Positions 18,560-27,060 of a stretch of DNA of 58,686 bases are shown here, piece by piece (position 1 is the first letter of the stretch; the number at the start of each line of letters is the position of its first letter). Origin of the DNA: an uncultured Oscillospiraceae bacterium (GTDB lineage: Bacteria > Bacillota > Clostridia > Oscillospirales > Acutalibacteraceae); NCBI GenBank assembly GCA_900546265.1, contig URCA01000021.1:1-58686 (forward strand). Direction: 5' to 3'. The notes under the pieces were generated by a model, which saw nothing but the letters and a program-made list of their open reading frames with translations, did not search any database and was not told the origin of the DNA. The position numbers and the translations under genes were made by a program.

Positions 18560-21500
18560 ATGAATAATTTGGAAAACCTATTTCAATCCCCGTCGGCGGC
18601 GTACCGCGGAAAGCCGTTTTGGAGCTGGAACGGCAAGCTTGAAAAAGATGAGCTGCTCAGGCAAATTCAGATTTTCAAGGAAATGGGCATGGGCGGCTAT
18701 TTCTGCCATTCCCGCATCGGCTTGGTTACGGAATACCTGGGCAAGGAATGGTTCGAGCTTATTAACGCGTGTGCCGATAAGGGGCAATCCCTGGGGTTGG
18801 AAACCTGGCTTTACGACGAGGATCGATGGCCCTCCGGCATCGCGGGCGGCAAGGTAACGCAGGATCCGGACAACCGCATGAAGTTCATACGGTTGTCCAT
18901 AGAGGATGGCAATGATTTCGTGTACGACGACAATACCGTTGCCGCTTTCACGGTCTCTTTGGACGGCTATTCCTTTACGGAAAAGACCAGACTTGGCCCC
19001 GATTCTCCGCACCCCCGGAGAACGGTTCTGAAATTTATGGTGGAGGAGATGGTAAAGGAAACCTCCTGCAACGGCTCTACCTATTTGGATACCATGAAGC
19101 GTAGCGCCACGGAGCAGTTTCTTCAGGAAACGCATGAAAAATACCGGGAGCATTGCGGGGACAGGTTCGGGACGGAGATCTATGGTATTTTCACCGATGA
19201 ACCCCACCGAGGAGCGGTTATGGCCGGTTTTGGAAATTCCAATCCGGGCGGCGAGTATCTGATTCCCTATACCGATTCTCTGTTTGCCGATTTCTATGCG
19301 GCCTATGGCTATGATTTGCGGGATTTTTTACCGGAACTATTCTTATGGCCAAATGGGGAAAAGGTCAGCCCGGTGAAGTGGCAGTATATGGAACTTATCC
19401 AACGGCTGTTTGCAGAAAATTTTCTCTCGCCGATTCAGGACTGGTGCCGGCTCAACCGGATACAATTTACCGGGCATATGCTGCATGAGGACAGTCTCAC
19501 CGCGCAGACCTGTATGCTGGGCTCCGTCATGCGGGCCTATGAATATATGGACGTGCCGGGCGTGGACGTCCTGATGGAGCACAATTACTGCTTCTGGATC
19601 GTCAAGCAGCTGCAGTCGGCCGCCAGACAGCTGGGCAAGCCCTGGCTGCTCAGTGAGCTTTACGGAGCTACCGGCTGGCAATTCGACTTCGAAGGGCATA
19701 AGGCGGTCGGCGACTGGCAGGCGCTGTTCGGCATCAATTTAAGATGTCATCATCTCTCATGGTATAGCATGCAGGGGGAAGGAAAACGAGATTATCCCGC
19801 CAGCATTTCGTACCAATCCGCTTGGTACCCGTATTATTCCTACATAGAGGACTATTTCGCCCGACTTCATGTGCTGCTTAGTCAGGGAGAGCCGCTGTGC
19901 GACCTTCTGATTGTGTATCCGGTGGAAAGCCTTTGGTGCCGGATTTACCCCAAGTGGTCCTGGCAATTGCAGACGCTGGATCCGGAGGTGCAGAAACTCG
20001 AACAGATCTATGAGGACACTTTCCATCTGCTCTGTGGCGCAAGGGTGGACTTCGATTACGGAGACGAAGATTATTTACATCGGATGGGCCGTGTGGAGGA
20101 ACAGGACGGCATACCGGTTTTGCGGGTAGGAAAGGCCGTCTATAAAAGCGTTTTAGTGACCGGCATGCTGAACATGAGAAAGTCCACTTTGGATTTACTT
20201 TACGAATTCGCGCAAAAAGGGGGACAGGTGGTCTTTGGCGATTCCCCGCCCTGCTATATAGATGCGATTCCCTCCAATGCGGCCGCGGAGTTGCCAGCCG
20301 TCTACACGAATTTCGATCACATTCTGGATACGCTTCAGACGAAGCCGTATGTGACGGTTCGAGACAAAGAGGGCCGCCCGATTCCGGATATTTACGCCCA
20401 GCTCCGCCGTGACGGAGACCGAACGATAGCTGTTCTGATGAACATCAGCCGCTGGCAGGCTTTCCGCGGGGTGACCGTGGCCTTTGCGATTGGCGGATAC
20501 TGTGAGAAATGGGATGTCCGGACAGGTACGAGAACCCTGCTTGCACAAGGGGATCCCCTCTCTTTCCAAACGGATTTTGAGGCAGCGGCCGAGCTGTGTC
20601 TGGTCATTACAGAAATGGACGAAGGTCTGCGGCCGGCCCTTGAGGGCGGTCGGAAGACGGCGGATATCCCCTGCGGCAAAGCATTTTCTTACCGGCTGCA
20701 TGAGCCGAACGTCTGCCTGCTGAACTTTGTGGATTACCGGATAAATGACGAGCCGCCGGTTTGCGGAAAGGACATTCTGGAAGCGGATAAGGAAATACGG
20801 ACGTGCCTGGGACTCCCACAGCGAGGGGGGCAGATGCTGCAGCCCTGGTTTACGGGTGAGGAAAAGGAGCCGGCTCTTTGCTCGCTTCGCCTTGACTTTC
20901 ACTTTTACGTGGAAGATAGACCCGAGGAGCTGCGGCTGGCGATGGAAACGCCGGAGGAATTCGATCTCCTGGTGAATGGAACGCCGGATGCTGCTGCGGT
21001 TTCCGGGGATTTCTGGGTGGATCCGTGTTTCCGTATTTTAAAGATTTCGCCCCAAGTCCTGCGGCCCGGCCAAAATACCATCACCCTTTTATGCCGGTTC
21101 CACGGCGCTCTCAATCTGGAGGCGCTTTATCTGCTGGGGCATTTCGGCGTGACCCTTTCCCCGGAGGGGAATGTGCTGACGAAGCCGCCGGAGACGCTGG
21201 CGGTGGGGGATATAACCGAACAGGGCTTTCCATTTTACGGCGCGGGTGTCAGTTATCTGCTGCCTGTGCCTGACGGGATTTCAGGACGGACGGAGCTCTA
21301 TACGGAGGATTTTGAAGCCGCCCTGCTTTTGGCGACGGACGGGAAACGTCGGAAGCCGATTTGGTCGAAACCCTACAGAGCCGACGTCACCGAGCTGCTC
21401 ACAGAGCGGGAATCGGTGGAATTACAGTATATCCTGACACGCGCCAACACCTTCGGTGCGCGTCTCGGTCCGGACGGCGCGGGCGGCTCGCCCTATCATC

Positions 21501-21565
21501 TGCTCCCTCAAGGGATGGTTTCCGAGGTGTGGCTGGCGAAATATGAACCGGACGGAACCCTCTGA
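18560..21565 (+). CDS. GH106-like alpha-L-rhamnosidase-type glycoside hydrolase
   Basis: A 1001-residue protein without signal peptide, so cytoplasmic. The N-terminal TIM-barrel region starts YRGKPFWSWNGKL and contains GGYFCHSRIGLVTEYLG and TWLYDEDRWPSGIAGG, which I associate with the GH106/glycosyl-hydrolase-2-sugar-binding group. A second acidic site appears at YGIFTDEP. The C-terminal third (about 750-1000) is beta-rich, as in sugar-binding jelly-roll domains. ATG at 18560 is preferred over TTG at 18554 because GAGGAG precedes it. Rhamnosidase activity is the family guess. Related uncharacterised clades exist, so substrate is not certain. Confidence 0.8.
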   Translation: MNNLENLFQSPSAAYRGKPFWSWNGKLEKDELLRQIQIFKEMGMGGYFCHSRIGLVTEYLGKEWFELINACADKGQSLGLETWLYDEDRWPSGIAGGKVTQDPDNRMKFIRLSIEDGNDFVYDDNTVAAFTVSLDGYSFTEKTRLGPDSPHPRRTVLKFMVEEMVKETSCNGSTYLDTMKRSATEQFLQETHEKYREHCGDRFGTEIYGIFTDEPHRGAVMAGFGNSNPGGEYLIPYTDSLFADFYAAYGYDLRDFLPELFLWPNGEKVSPVKWQYMELIQRLFAENFLSPIQDWCRLNRIQFTGHMLHEDSLTAQTCMLGSVMRAYEYMDVPGVDVLMEHNYCFWIVKQLQSAARQLGKPWLLSELYGATGWQFDFEGHKAVGDWQALFGINLRCHHLSWYSMQGEGKRDYPASISYQSAWYPYYSYIEDYFARLHVLLSQGEPLCDLLIVYPVESLWCRIYPKWSWQLQTLDPEVQKLEQIYEDTFHLLCGARVDFDYGDEDYLHRMGRVEEQDGIPVLRVGKAVYKSVLVTGMLNMRKSTLDLLYEFAQKGGQVVFGDSPPCYIDAIPSNAAAELPAVYTNFDHILDTLQTKPYVTVRDKEGRPIPDIYAQLRRDGDRTIAVLMNISRWQAFRGVTVAFAIGGYCEKWDVRTGTRTLLAQGDPLSFQTDFEAAAELCLVITEMDEGLRPALEGGRKTADIPCGKAFSYRLHEPNVCLLNFVDYRINDEPPVCGKDILEADKEIRTCLGLPQRGGQMLQPWFTGEEKEPALCSLRLDFHFYVEDRPEELRLAMETPEEFDLLVNGTPDAAAVSGDFWVDPCFRILKISPQVLRPGQNTITLLCRFHGALNLEALYLLGHFGVTLSPEGNVLTKPPETLAVGDITEQGFPFYGAGVSYLLPVPDGISGRTELYTEDFEAALLLATDGKRRKPIWSKPYRADVTELLTERESVELQYILTRANTFGARLGPDGAGGSPYHLLPQGMVSEVWLAKYEPDGTL

Positions 21566-21595
21566 GCGTGAGAAAGATGAAACCCTCTTCTTATT

Positions 21596-21638
21596 TTGAA
21601 GACTGGGATTTCGTTTTGTCAAAAGTTACACGTATAAA
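21596..21638 (+). promoter_or_regulatory. LacI-type operator upstream of the surface-protein gene
   Basis: GTTACACGTATAAA at 21625-21638 matches 13 of 14 positions of the site at 2752-2765. A TATAAA (21633-21638) overlaps it and TTCGTT lies 17 bases upstream (21610-21615), a weaker promoter than the other three. The downstream start codon is 25 bases away. Confidence 0.7.
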
Positions 21639-21662
21639 CAAAATTGTATTGGAGGATTGTTC

Positions 21663-23390
21663 ATGAAAAAGAAAATGGCCAGGATTTTCACGCTGGTATT
21701 GTCCCTTGCGTTGCTTGTCAGCGTATGCGTGCTGTCATTTCCCGCTTTGGCCGGCAGCGGTGCAGAAAGCACGGGAACAGATATTACCGGGGTGAAATTC
21801 AGCACCATCGGTGCGGGCGCAAACGAATTAAAAATTTTCTGCACCGTTGAGCCGGCGACCCTCACCACCGGTAACTATTGGGAAGGTACCATCAAGGAGG
21901 TCATCACCCAAGAGGAGCTGGACGCCTTTACGACAAAAATCCGGATTAACGATAAAACGTTGAAGGAATGGATGGACACCGGCTATATTCGGTATCTCCC
22001 GGCCACCTCGGCGGGCCAGCTGGATATCGTGTTTAAAAACAGCGGCGATTTCCTGAACTTCGGCGATTACGGCGAGACCATCACCTTTGAAAAAGGCTGC
22101 AAGCTGCCCGGTGTTGCCGCGTTAGCCGAGGAAATTTCGTATAAGTTTACGTTTACCTCTGGAGCGGAAACGGTTGGCAAACGCGTAGTCAACACGCCTT
22201 CCACCACAGAAGCCACAACGGAGGCCTCTACGGAAGCCTCTACCGAAGCTACCACTAAAGCCACTACCAGCCCGTCCATTATTACGCCGCCCACCACCGA
22301 CGCGCCTAAGGCGGAGATTACCTGGACCGGTGTGAACACCTATAGTGAAAACTATTATATCGTTCATCTCAATGTGTCTCCCAAGACCTTGACCGCTGGG
22401 CAAAAGTATTACGATAACGGCGAAATTGTAATGGATTCCGAAGCGTGGTTCTATCAGTTCGCGGATTATATTTTTTTTAACGGCTATTCTTTCAAGGATT
22501 TGATTGAAAAGGATCCGGACATTTTCGTCGGTATTCAGGCGAGCAACGGCCGTACGGATAACTTGGAATTCACCCTCTCTCCGGCGGCCCTGGCGAAAAA
22601 TAAGGTTCCCTATTTTGGAACGACCGGGAAAGGGGAAACCATCGACCTGCGCGCCGGTTGCCTGCTCCCCAACGGCACGGAAATCAAGGAAAACGGCGCT
22701 TGGGTAGTCACTCCCGGCAAGCCTCAGGGCGTTCGGACATCCCCTTCCGCCATCACGAAGGAACCCGTCCACTACTATCCCGACGGCAGTGCAACCACCG
22801 GCGCCACCACGGAGCCCACTACGGAACCCACCACGGCGGCGACGCAGGCTCCGCAAGAGGAGCATACCTTTACCTTTGAGGGCACGCTGGTGGATGCGGA
22901 CGGCAAGGCGCTGGGCGGCGTTTCCATGAGCATACACGGGGACGGAACGCAGACCATCGTGACGGAGGATGACGGCAGCTTCCTGCTTTTAGATATGCAG
23001 AGCGGTTCCAAGACGTTCCTGGTTATCCGAAACGGTGCGGTTTCCACCATGGTGATTGAAATGAAGGAAGCCGTAAACGCGGCCAAGGCGGCTCTGTCCG
23101 CCGACGGCAAGGTCCTGACGCTTCCCTCCAAGGCCAAGACGCTTTCGATGAAGCTGATGCTGAACAAGGATAACTCCCTGTCCGTAAATTCGGTGGAGGT
23201 TATCAAATGGGTGGACGGCTATCAGCCTCCCGCCGGCGGAGACGATTCCGCTGAGACGGACGGCTCCGACTCCGGAGAAACCGGTCCCGAGACCGGCGTG
23301 CCGCTGGCGCTGGGTGCTGTGCTGGCGCTGGCGCTGGCCGTGACCGTGTTGGCGGTCACGGGAAGAGCGGAAAAACAGGCGAAAAATTAA
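21663..23390 (+). CDS. surface protein with duplicated domain and C-terminal sorting-like tail
   Basis: A 575-residue secreted protein not recognised as a named family. After a signal peptide, a domain of about 130 residues (about 40-165) and a second diverged copy (about 215-355) share a common plan. Each has LTTG/LTAG with Y-Y/W, an amphipathic helix ending in a K-(E/D)-x-(M/I)-x-(D/K)D-type segment, then GETI-(T/D)-(F/L) and GC-(K/L)-LP. They are separated by a Thr/Glu/Ser/Ala-rich linker. A CNA-B or carboxypeptidase-regulatory-like fold (FEGTLVDADGKALGGVSMSI) follows at about 395-460. The end is GPETG, a hydrophobic stretch and a basic tail, as in sortase-type or membrane anchors. ATG at 21663 has GGAGGA upstream. 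Glycan binding at the surface is inferred from context and from its own operator. Confidence 0.72.
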   Translation: MKKKMARIFTLVLSLALLVSVCVLSFPALAGSGAESTGTDITGVKFSTIGAGANELKIFCTVEPATLTTGNYWEGTIKEVITQEELDAFTTKIRINDKTLKEWMDTGYIRYLPATSAGQLDIVFKNSGDFLNFGDYGETITFEKGCKLPGVAALAEEISYKFTFTSGAETVGKRVVNTPSTTEATTEASTEASTEATTKATTSPSIITPPTTDAPKAEITWTGVNTYSENYYIVHLNVSPKTLTAGQKYYDNGEIVMDSEAWFYQFADYIFFNGYSFKDLIEKDPDIFVGIQASNGRTDNLEFTLSPAALAKNKVPYFGTTGKGETIDLRAGCLLPNGTEIKENGAWVVTPGKPQGVRTSPSAITKEPVHYYPDGSATTGATTEPTTEPTTAATQAPQEEHTFTFEGTLVDADGKALGGVSMSIHGDGTQTIVTEDDGSFLLLDMQSGSKTFLVIRNGAVSTMVIEMKEAVNAAKAALSADGKVLTLPSKAKTLSMKLMLNKDNSLSVNSVEVIKWVDGYQPPAGGDDSAETDGSDSGETGPETGVPLALGAVLALALAVTVLAVTGRAEKQAKN

Positions 23391-23403
23391 GCGGTCGGAA
23401 ATC

Positions 23404-23440
23404 TATAGCCGCCGGGAATTTGACATGCCCGGCGGCTATA
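23404..23440 (+). other. 13-bp inverted repeat between two surface-protein genes
   Basis: TATAGCCGCCGGG (23404-23416) and its exact complement (23428-23440) flank an 11-base loop. There is no T-run on the plus side, so it is a poor intrinsic terminator. It may attenuate or stabilise the transcript between the two genes. Confidence 0.6.
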
Positions 23441-23468
23441 GACAACAATGATATAATGGAGGATAGCT

Positions 23469-25340
23469 ATGCGTAAAGTATCGATAAGCCTTTTGGCGCT
23501 TCTGCTGCTGGTATCCTTGTCTTCTATGCCGTTTCTTTCGCCCGCCGCGGCGTCGGTGCCGGACGCCGCTTTTACACGGATTTGTGATCTGACGCTGGCG
23601 GATACCGAGTTGGGCTATGAGCTGCGGGGCTGCGCGGCCTCTCCCGACGGGCAATATCTGTACGCCGGATTTCTTCAGAACACGCGGGACGTACAGAAAA
23701 TCAGCGTTTCCAGCGGCGAGATCGCGGACAGCTATACGCCCGCCATTTCAGAGGTGAGTAACCCAGTTGACCGGTATCCCAAAGGGCTGGCCGTCGACGA
23801 TCGGGGCAACCTGTTCGTGGGGCTTACCCACGCCGAGGCGGGCGACAATCACAAAATTACGCTCGCCGCGGTGAAAGAAGCCACCATGGATGAGATCGGC
23901 CATGTCACCGAGGCCGTGGCGGCAAGTGGCACGAATGTGGGCGTCAACGGCGTTGCTGTGGTCAAAACCGGCGATACCTATCTGTGCTACATGGCGGTTT
24001 CTTATCACAACTTTTCCATTCGCTGCTATGACGTGACGGATCCGGAAAACATCGTCCTGTATACGGACTTCGCACAGAACGGCGTTTGCCAAACGGCCTA
24101 CACCCCGTTTTACCTGGCCACCGACACGCAGGGAAACGTGTATGCGACCGGCTCGGCGAATTCCGTGTATTACGTGACGAAAATCGGGCCGGACGGCACT
24201 CAGCTCAAGCAGATTGAGCTGGCGAAAGCCTATAGCATTGTGCTGTGCGGCGGCTATCTGGTGGTCGGGGACAGCCAGGAGGGAAAGATCACCATTCTGG
24301 ACACCAATCTTTCCGAGGTGAAAAAGCTGACGGTGGACGGGCTGAGCGGCAACCTGGCGCAGTCCGCCGTGGGAGGCGGTTACATTTTCCTGGCCGACAG
24401 CGGAAACGGCGAGGAGGCCGGTGGCCTGGCCGGCGGGTTTTACAGGGCGCCTGTTTCTTTGGTAGATTATACCAAACAAGAGGCGCGGAAGGCCGAAACA
24501 GCCCCGACGGTGGACGGCAGGCTGGACGAAGCGCTTTGGGCAAACCGTTTCTTCACGCATACCGATGAGGCTTCCGGTAAGCCGATGCGGTTCCAATTTG
24601 CCTGGGACACAGATAATCTGTATCTGGCCGTCCGGTTGGCTGACACCACGCCTTTTTTCAGCGCGGACAAAGCATTCGCGGACGATGGAAAGGGAGACAT
24701 CTATTCGTTCCAATACGACTGCCTGGAATTCTATTTTTCCGCGGCCAATCGGGTGGGCGCCTATGGAGACGGAGATGTGCAGTTTATCTTTACCTGCCAG
24801 GACGACGGAAAGCCCGCCCTGCGGGTGGGAGCCGGAGGTTCTCAGCGGGAGGACTACGCGGCCGGGAAATTTGACGAGGTGAAGTCCGCCTGTACTCTTA
24901 CCGTAACCGGCTGGGATTTTGAGGCGGCTATCCCGTGGACGGCTTTGGGAGTCGTGGATCTGTCGGCCACTTTTGGCATCAGCCTCAAGCAAAACGACGA
25001 TTTCCCGGAGGATTCCTCCCTGAATCAGGGAACGTATATCTCCTACGGCGACACCACATGGGATACGCTGACCGGCAAGTATACGCTCATAGCAAAGGGA
25101 GCGCCCGCTCCCGGCGTCAATACCAGCAGTACGGCTTCCCCAACCACCTCGTCAACCAGCCCTTCGGATGATTCGTCCGTCACGAGTACGGACGGCACCT
25201 CCTCCGTGGAATCCGCGGAGGGCGGCGGGGGTTCCCCCCATACCGGCTATGAATCGGCGGTATTTCCCGCGGTTCTGCTGTTGGGTGCCGGCGTGGCGGC
25301 AGCTCTGCTTGCGGGACGCCGATCCGCCAAAGGCCGCTGA
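23469..25340 (+). CDS. surface-anchored beta-propeller protein with CBM9-like domain
   Basis: A 623-residue secreted protein with three parts. A signal peptide is followed by a seven-blade-type propeller (about 35-330, strands such as GLAVDDRGNLFVGL, LATDTQGNVYATGS and GGYLVVGDSQEGKITIL). A CBM9/DOMON-like module (about 340-530) follows, with the typical opening APTVDGRLDEALWA and WDFEAAIPWTALG. A Ser/Thr-rich linker and SPHTG plus hydrophobic segment and basic tail end the protein. CBM9 domains bind the reducing ends of glycans, so this is likely a cell-surface glycan receptor. It starts 11 bases after GGAGGA. Confidence 0.82.
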   Translation: MRKVSISLLALLLLVSLSSMPFLSPAAASVPDAAFTRICDLTLADTELGYELRGCAASPDGQYLYAGFLQNTRDVQKISVSSGEIADSYTPAISEVSNPVDRYPKGLAVDDRGNLFVGLTHAEAGDNHKITLAAVKEATMDEIGHVTEAVAASGTNVGVNGVAVVKTGDTYLCYMAVSYHNFSIRCYDVTDPENIVLYTDFAQNGVCQTAYTPFYLATDTQGNVYATGSANSVYYVTKIGPDGTQLKQIELAKAYSIVLCGGYLVVGDSQEGKITILDTNLSEVKKLTVDGLSGNLAQSAVGGGYIFLADSGNGEEAGGLAGGFYRAPVSLVDYTKQEARKAETAPTVDGRLDEALWANRFFTHTDEASGKPMRFQFAWDTDNLYLAVRLADTTPFFSADKAFADDGKGDIYSFQYDCLEFYFSAANRVGAYGDGDVQFIFTCQDDGKPALRVGAGGSQREDYAAGKFDEVKSACTLTVTGWDFEAAIPWTALGVVDLSATFGISLKQNDDFPEDSSLNQGTYISYGDTTWDTLTGKYTLIAKGAPAPGVNTSSTASPTTSSTSPSDDSSVTSTDGTSSVESAEGGGGSPHTGYESAVFPAVLLLGAGVAAALLAGRRSAKGR

Positions 25341-25372
25341 GGCGCTTAAGTGAAGTTTTATGACATGACAAG

Positions 25373-25406
25373 GCAAAAGGGCCCGGCGCGCGCCGGGCTC
25401 TTTTGC
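25373..25406. terminator. bidirectional-type hairpin terminator
   Basis: GCAAAAGGGCCCGGCGC pairs with GCGCCGGGCTCTTTTGC in a near-perfect stem with A- and T-rich flanks, typical of an intrinsic terminator. It lies between the propeller-CBM9 gene and the GH127-like gene, so the last three hydrolase genes may form a separate unit or be attenuated. Confidence 0.8.
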
Positions 25407-25425
25407 TGATACAGGAGGTACCCGG

Positions 25426-27060
25426 ATGAAAAGCCTATCGTTGGAGAATGTGACGGTCTTAGGACTGCTGTCGCATCGTCTGCTGCGCAGTAGCATGCGC
25501 CTGGAGTCGGATATATATATCCCGGACAGGGTCTGCCGGCTGGACAGCGGCGGGTGGCCGGCGGACGCGGAGGGCCGCACGCTGCTGGCGCTGATCCGGC
25601 AGATGGAAGTCACCAAACGGGAGCCCTCCTATTTAAGAGAAACCCTGCGCACCGTGTATGGAAATTTGAATGAAAAAGGGTATTTGGGGGAGATTCTGCC
25701 ACCCGGTTGTTTCAATGAGCAGCAGCTCTCCGGGCACAACTGGCTGCTGCGGGCGCTGCTGGACTATGCCCGGCTCACCGGCTGCGGCGAGGCGCGCGCG
25801 GCGGCCGGGCGGCTGGTGCGGTCTCTCTATCTGCCGCTGCGGGGCGGCGCGTATGCCCGGTATCCGTTGCGACCGGAAGACCGTGTATTCGAGGGGCGGC
25901 CGGACGGCGAGCTGACAGGAGATTGTATAAACGGCTGGTATCTGTCCACGGATATTGGCTGCGCCTATATGTGCCTGGATGGACTTAGCCGGGCGTATCG
26001 GGATTTGGATATCCCGGAACTGAAGGATTTGCTGGAGGAAATGATCGAGGCGTTCGCCGCTATTGATTTCGTGGGCATTTCCATGCAGACCCATGCCACG
26101 CTGTCGGGAATCCGGGGAATTCTCTGCTTTTATGAGGCGTTGGGGGACGCTCGGTATCTGGAGATGGCCAAACGGCTGTTTTCCCTGTATGAACGGCAGG
26201 GTATGACGGAGAATTACGCCAACCAAAACTGGTTCCGCCGCCCGCATTGGACGGAACCCTGCGCCATTGTGGATTCTTTTATGGCCGCTATGGACTTGTT
26301 CCGGTTTACGGAGAATATCATTTATTTTGAGACAGCACAAAAAATATATTGGAACGCTCTTGGACACGCCCAGCGCGAGAACGGCGGCTTTGGTTGCGAC
26401 AGCTGCGCGCTTGGAGATAATCCGTTCCTGTACGCGACGGGAACCGGAGGCGACGCATACTGGTGCTGCTCCATGCGGGGCGGGGAGGGTCTGGCCGAGG
26501 TGGCGAGGAGCATCGGCATGGAAAAGAACGGCGTCGTACACATCGGCCTCTACAATCCGGCCGAGCTTCGATTTCCGGGCGGTCGACTGGAAATCCGTAC
26601 CCAGTATCCCTTGGAGGGTCGTGTATCCTGCCGGCTGTACGGGCGGCTGCCGCAGGATCGGATAGCGCTTTTTATCCCGAGCTATGCGGCGGATTATCAC
26701 CTGAAAGTCAACGGCTCAGCCGTCGAATGCCGGCGGGTCAACGGCTTCGCGGCGACGACGGTCCCTGAAAACGGTTTTGTAGAGCTGGAGTTTGGCATAC
26801 CGCTTCTTGCGGAGCCCGGAAAGCTGGCGGCCTCACGGGAGCGGATGACCATAAGCCACGGCTTCCAGATGCTGGGCGTTTCCTGCGAAGAAGAATGCAG
26901 CATAGAACCATCGGCGCTGCGCATGACGGAGCCGGGCGTATACGAGGGCGGCGGCGTTGTCCTGCGACCGATCTCCGACAGCTATCGTCTGGATGCGGCT
27001 AGCCTGGCTGCGCGGAAACTCCAAATACTGTTCCGTCGGGGCGAAGGAAGAACCGTATGA
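25426..27060 (+). CDS. GH127-like beta-L-arabinofuranosidase family protein
   Basis: A 544-residue cytoplasmic protein with the (alpha/alpha) barrel pattern of the DUF1680/GH127 family. The zinc and catalytic site of that family (Glu-x-Cys and Cys-Cys) is visible: HWTEPC with Glu277 and Cys279, and YWCCS with Cys347-Cys348, where one cysteine acts as nucleophile in characterised members. The C-terminal part (about 370-540) is beta-rich. It is shorter than many members (about 600-650), but no key residue is missing. ATG at 25426 follows AGGAGGT. The stop overlaps the next start by four bases (ATGA). Arabinofuranosidase activity is the best family guess. Confidence 0.82.
   Translation: MKSLSLENVTVLGLLSHRLLRSSMRLESDIYIPDRVCRLDSGGWPADAEGRTLLALIRQMEVTKREPSYLRETLRTVYGNLNEKGYLGEILPPGCFNEQQLSGHNWLLRALLDYARLTGCGEARAAAGRLVRSLYLPLRGGAYARYPLRPEDRVFEGRPDGELTGDCINGWYLSTDIGCAYMCLDGLSRAYRDLDIPELKDLLEEMIEAFAAIDFVGISMQTHATLSGIRGILCFYEALGDARYLEMAKRLFSLYERQGMTENYANQNWFRRPHWTEPCAIVDSFMAAMDLFRFTENIIYFETAQKIYWNALGHAQRENGGFGCDSCALGDNPFLYATGTGGDAYWCCSMRGGEGLAEVARSIGMEKNGVVHIGLYNPAELRFPGGRLEIRTQYPLEGRVSCRLYGRLPQDRIALFIPSYAADYHLKVNGSAVECRRVNGFAATTVPENGFVELEFGIPLLAEPGKLAASRERMTISHGFQMLGVSCEEECSIEPSALRMTEPGVYEGGGVVLRPISDSYRLDAASLAARKLQILFRRGEGRTV

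Noticed and set aside
22200..22310. Possible CRISPR or tandem repeat
   Set aside because: The repetition is of Thr/Glu/Ser/Ala codons in a protein linker, with no regular spacer pattern. No CRISPR array was seen in the window.
23419..23457. TTGACA and TATAAT before the propeller-CBM9 gene as a promoter
   Set aside because: TTGACA lies within the loop of the inverted repeat and the TATAAT is about 26 bases away, too far for sigma-A.
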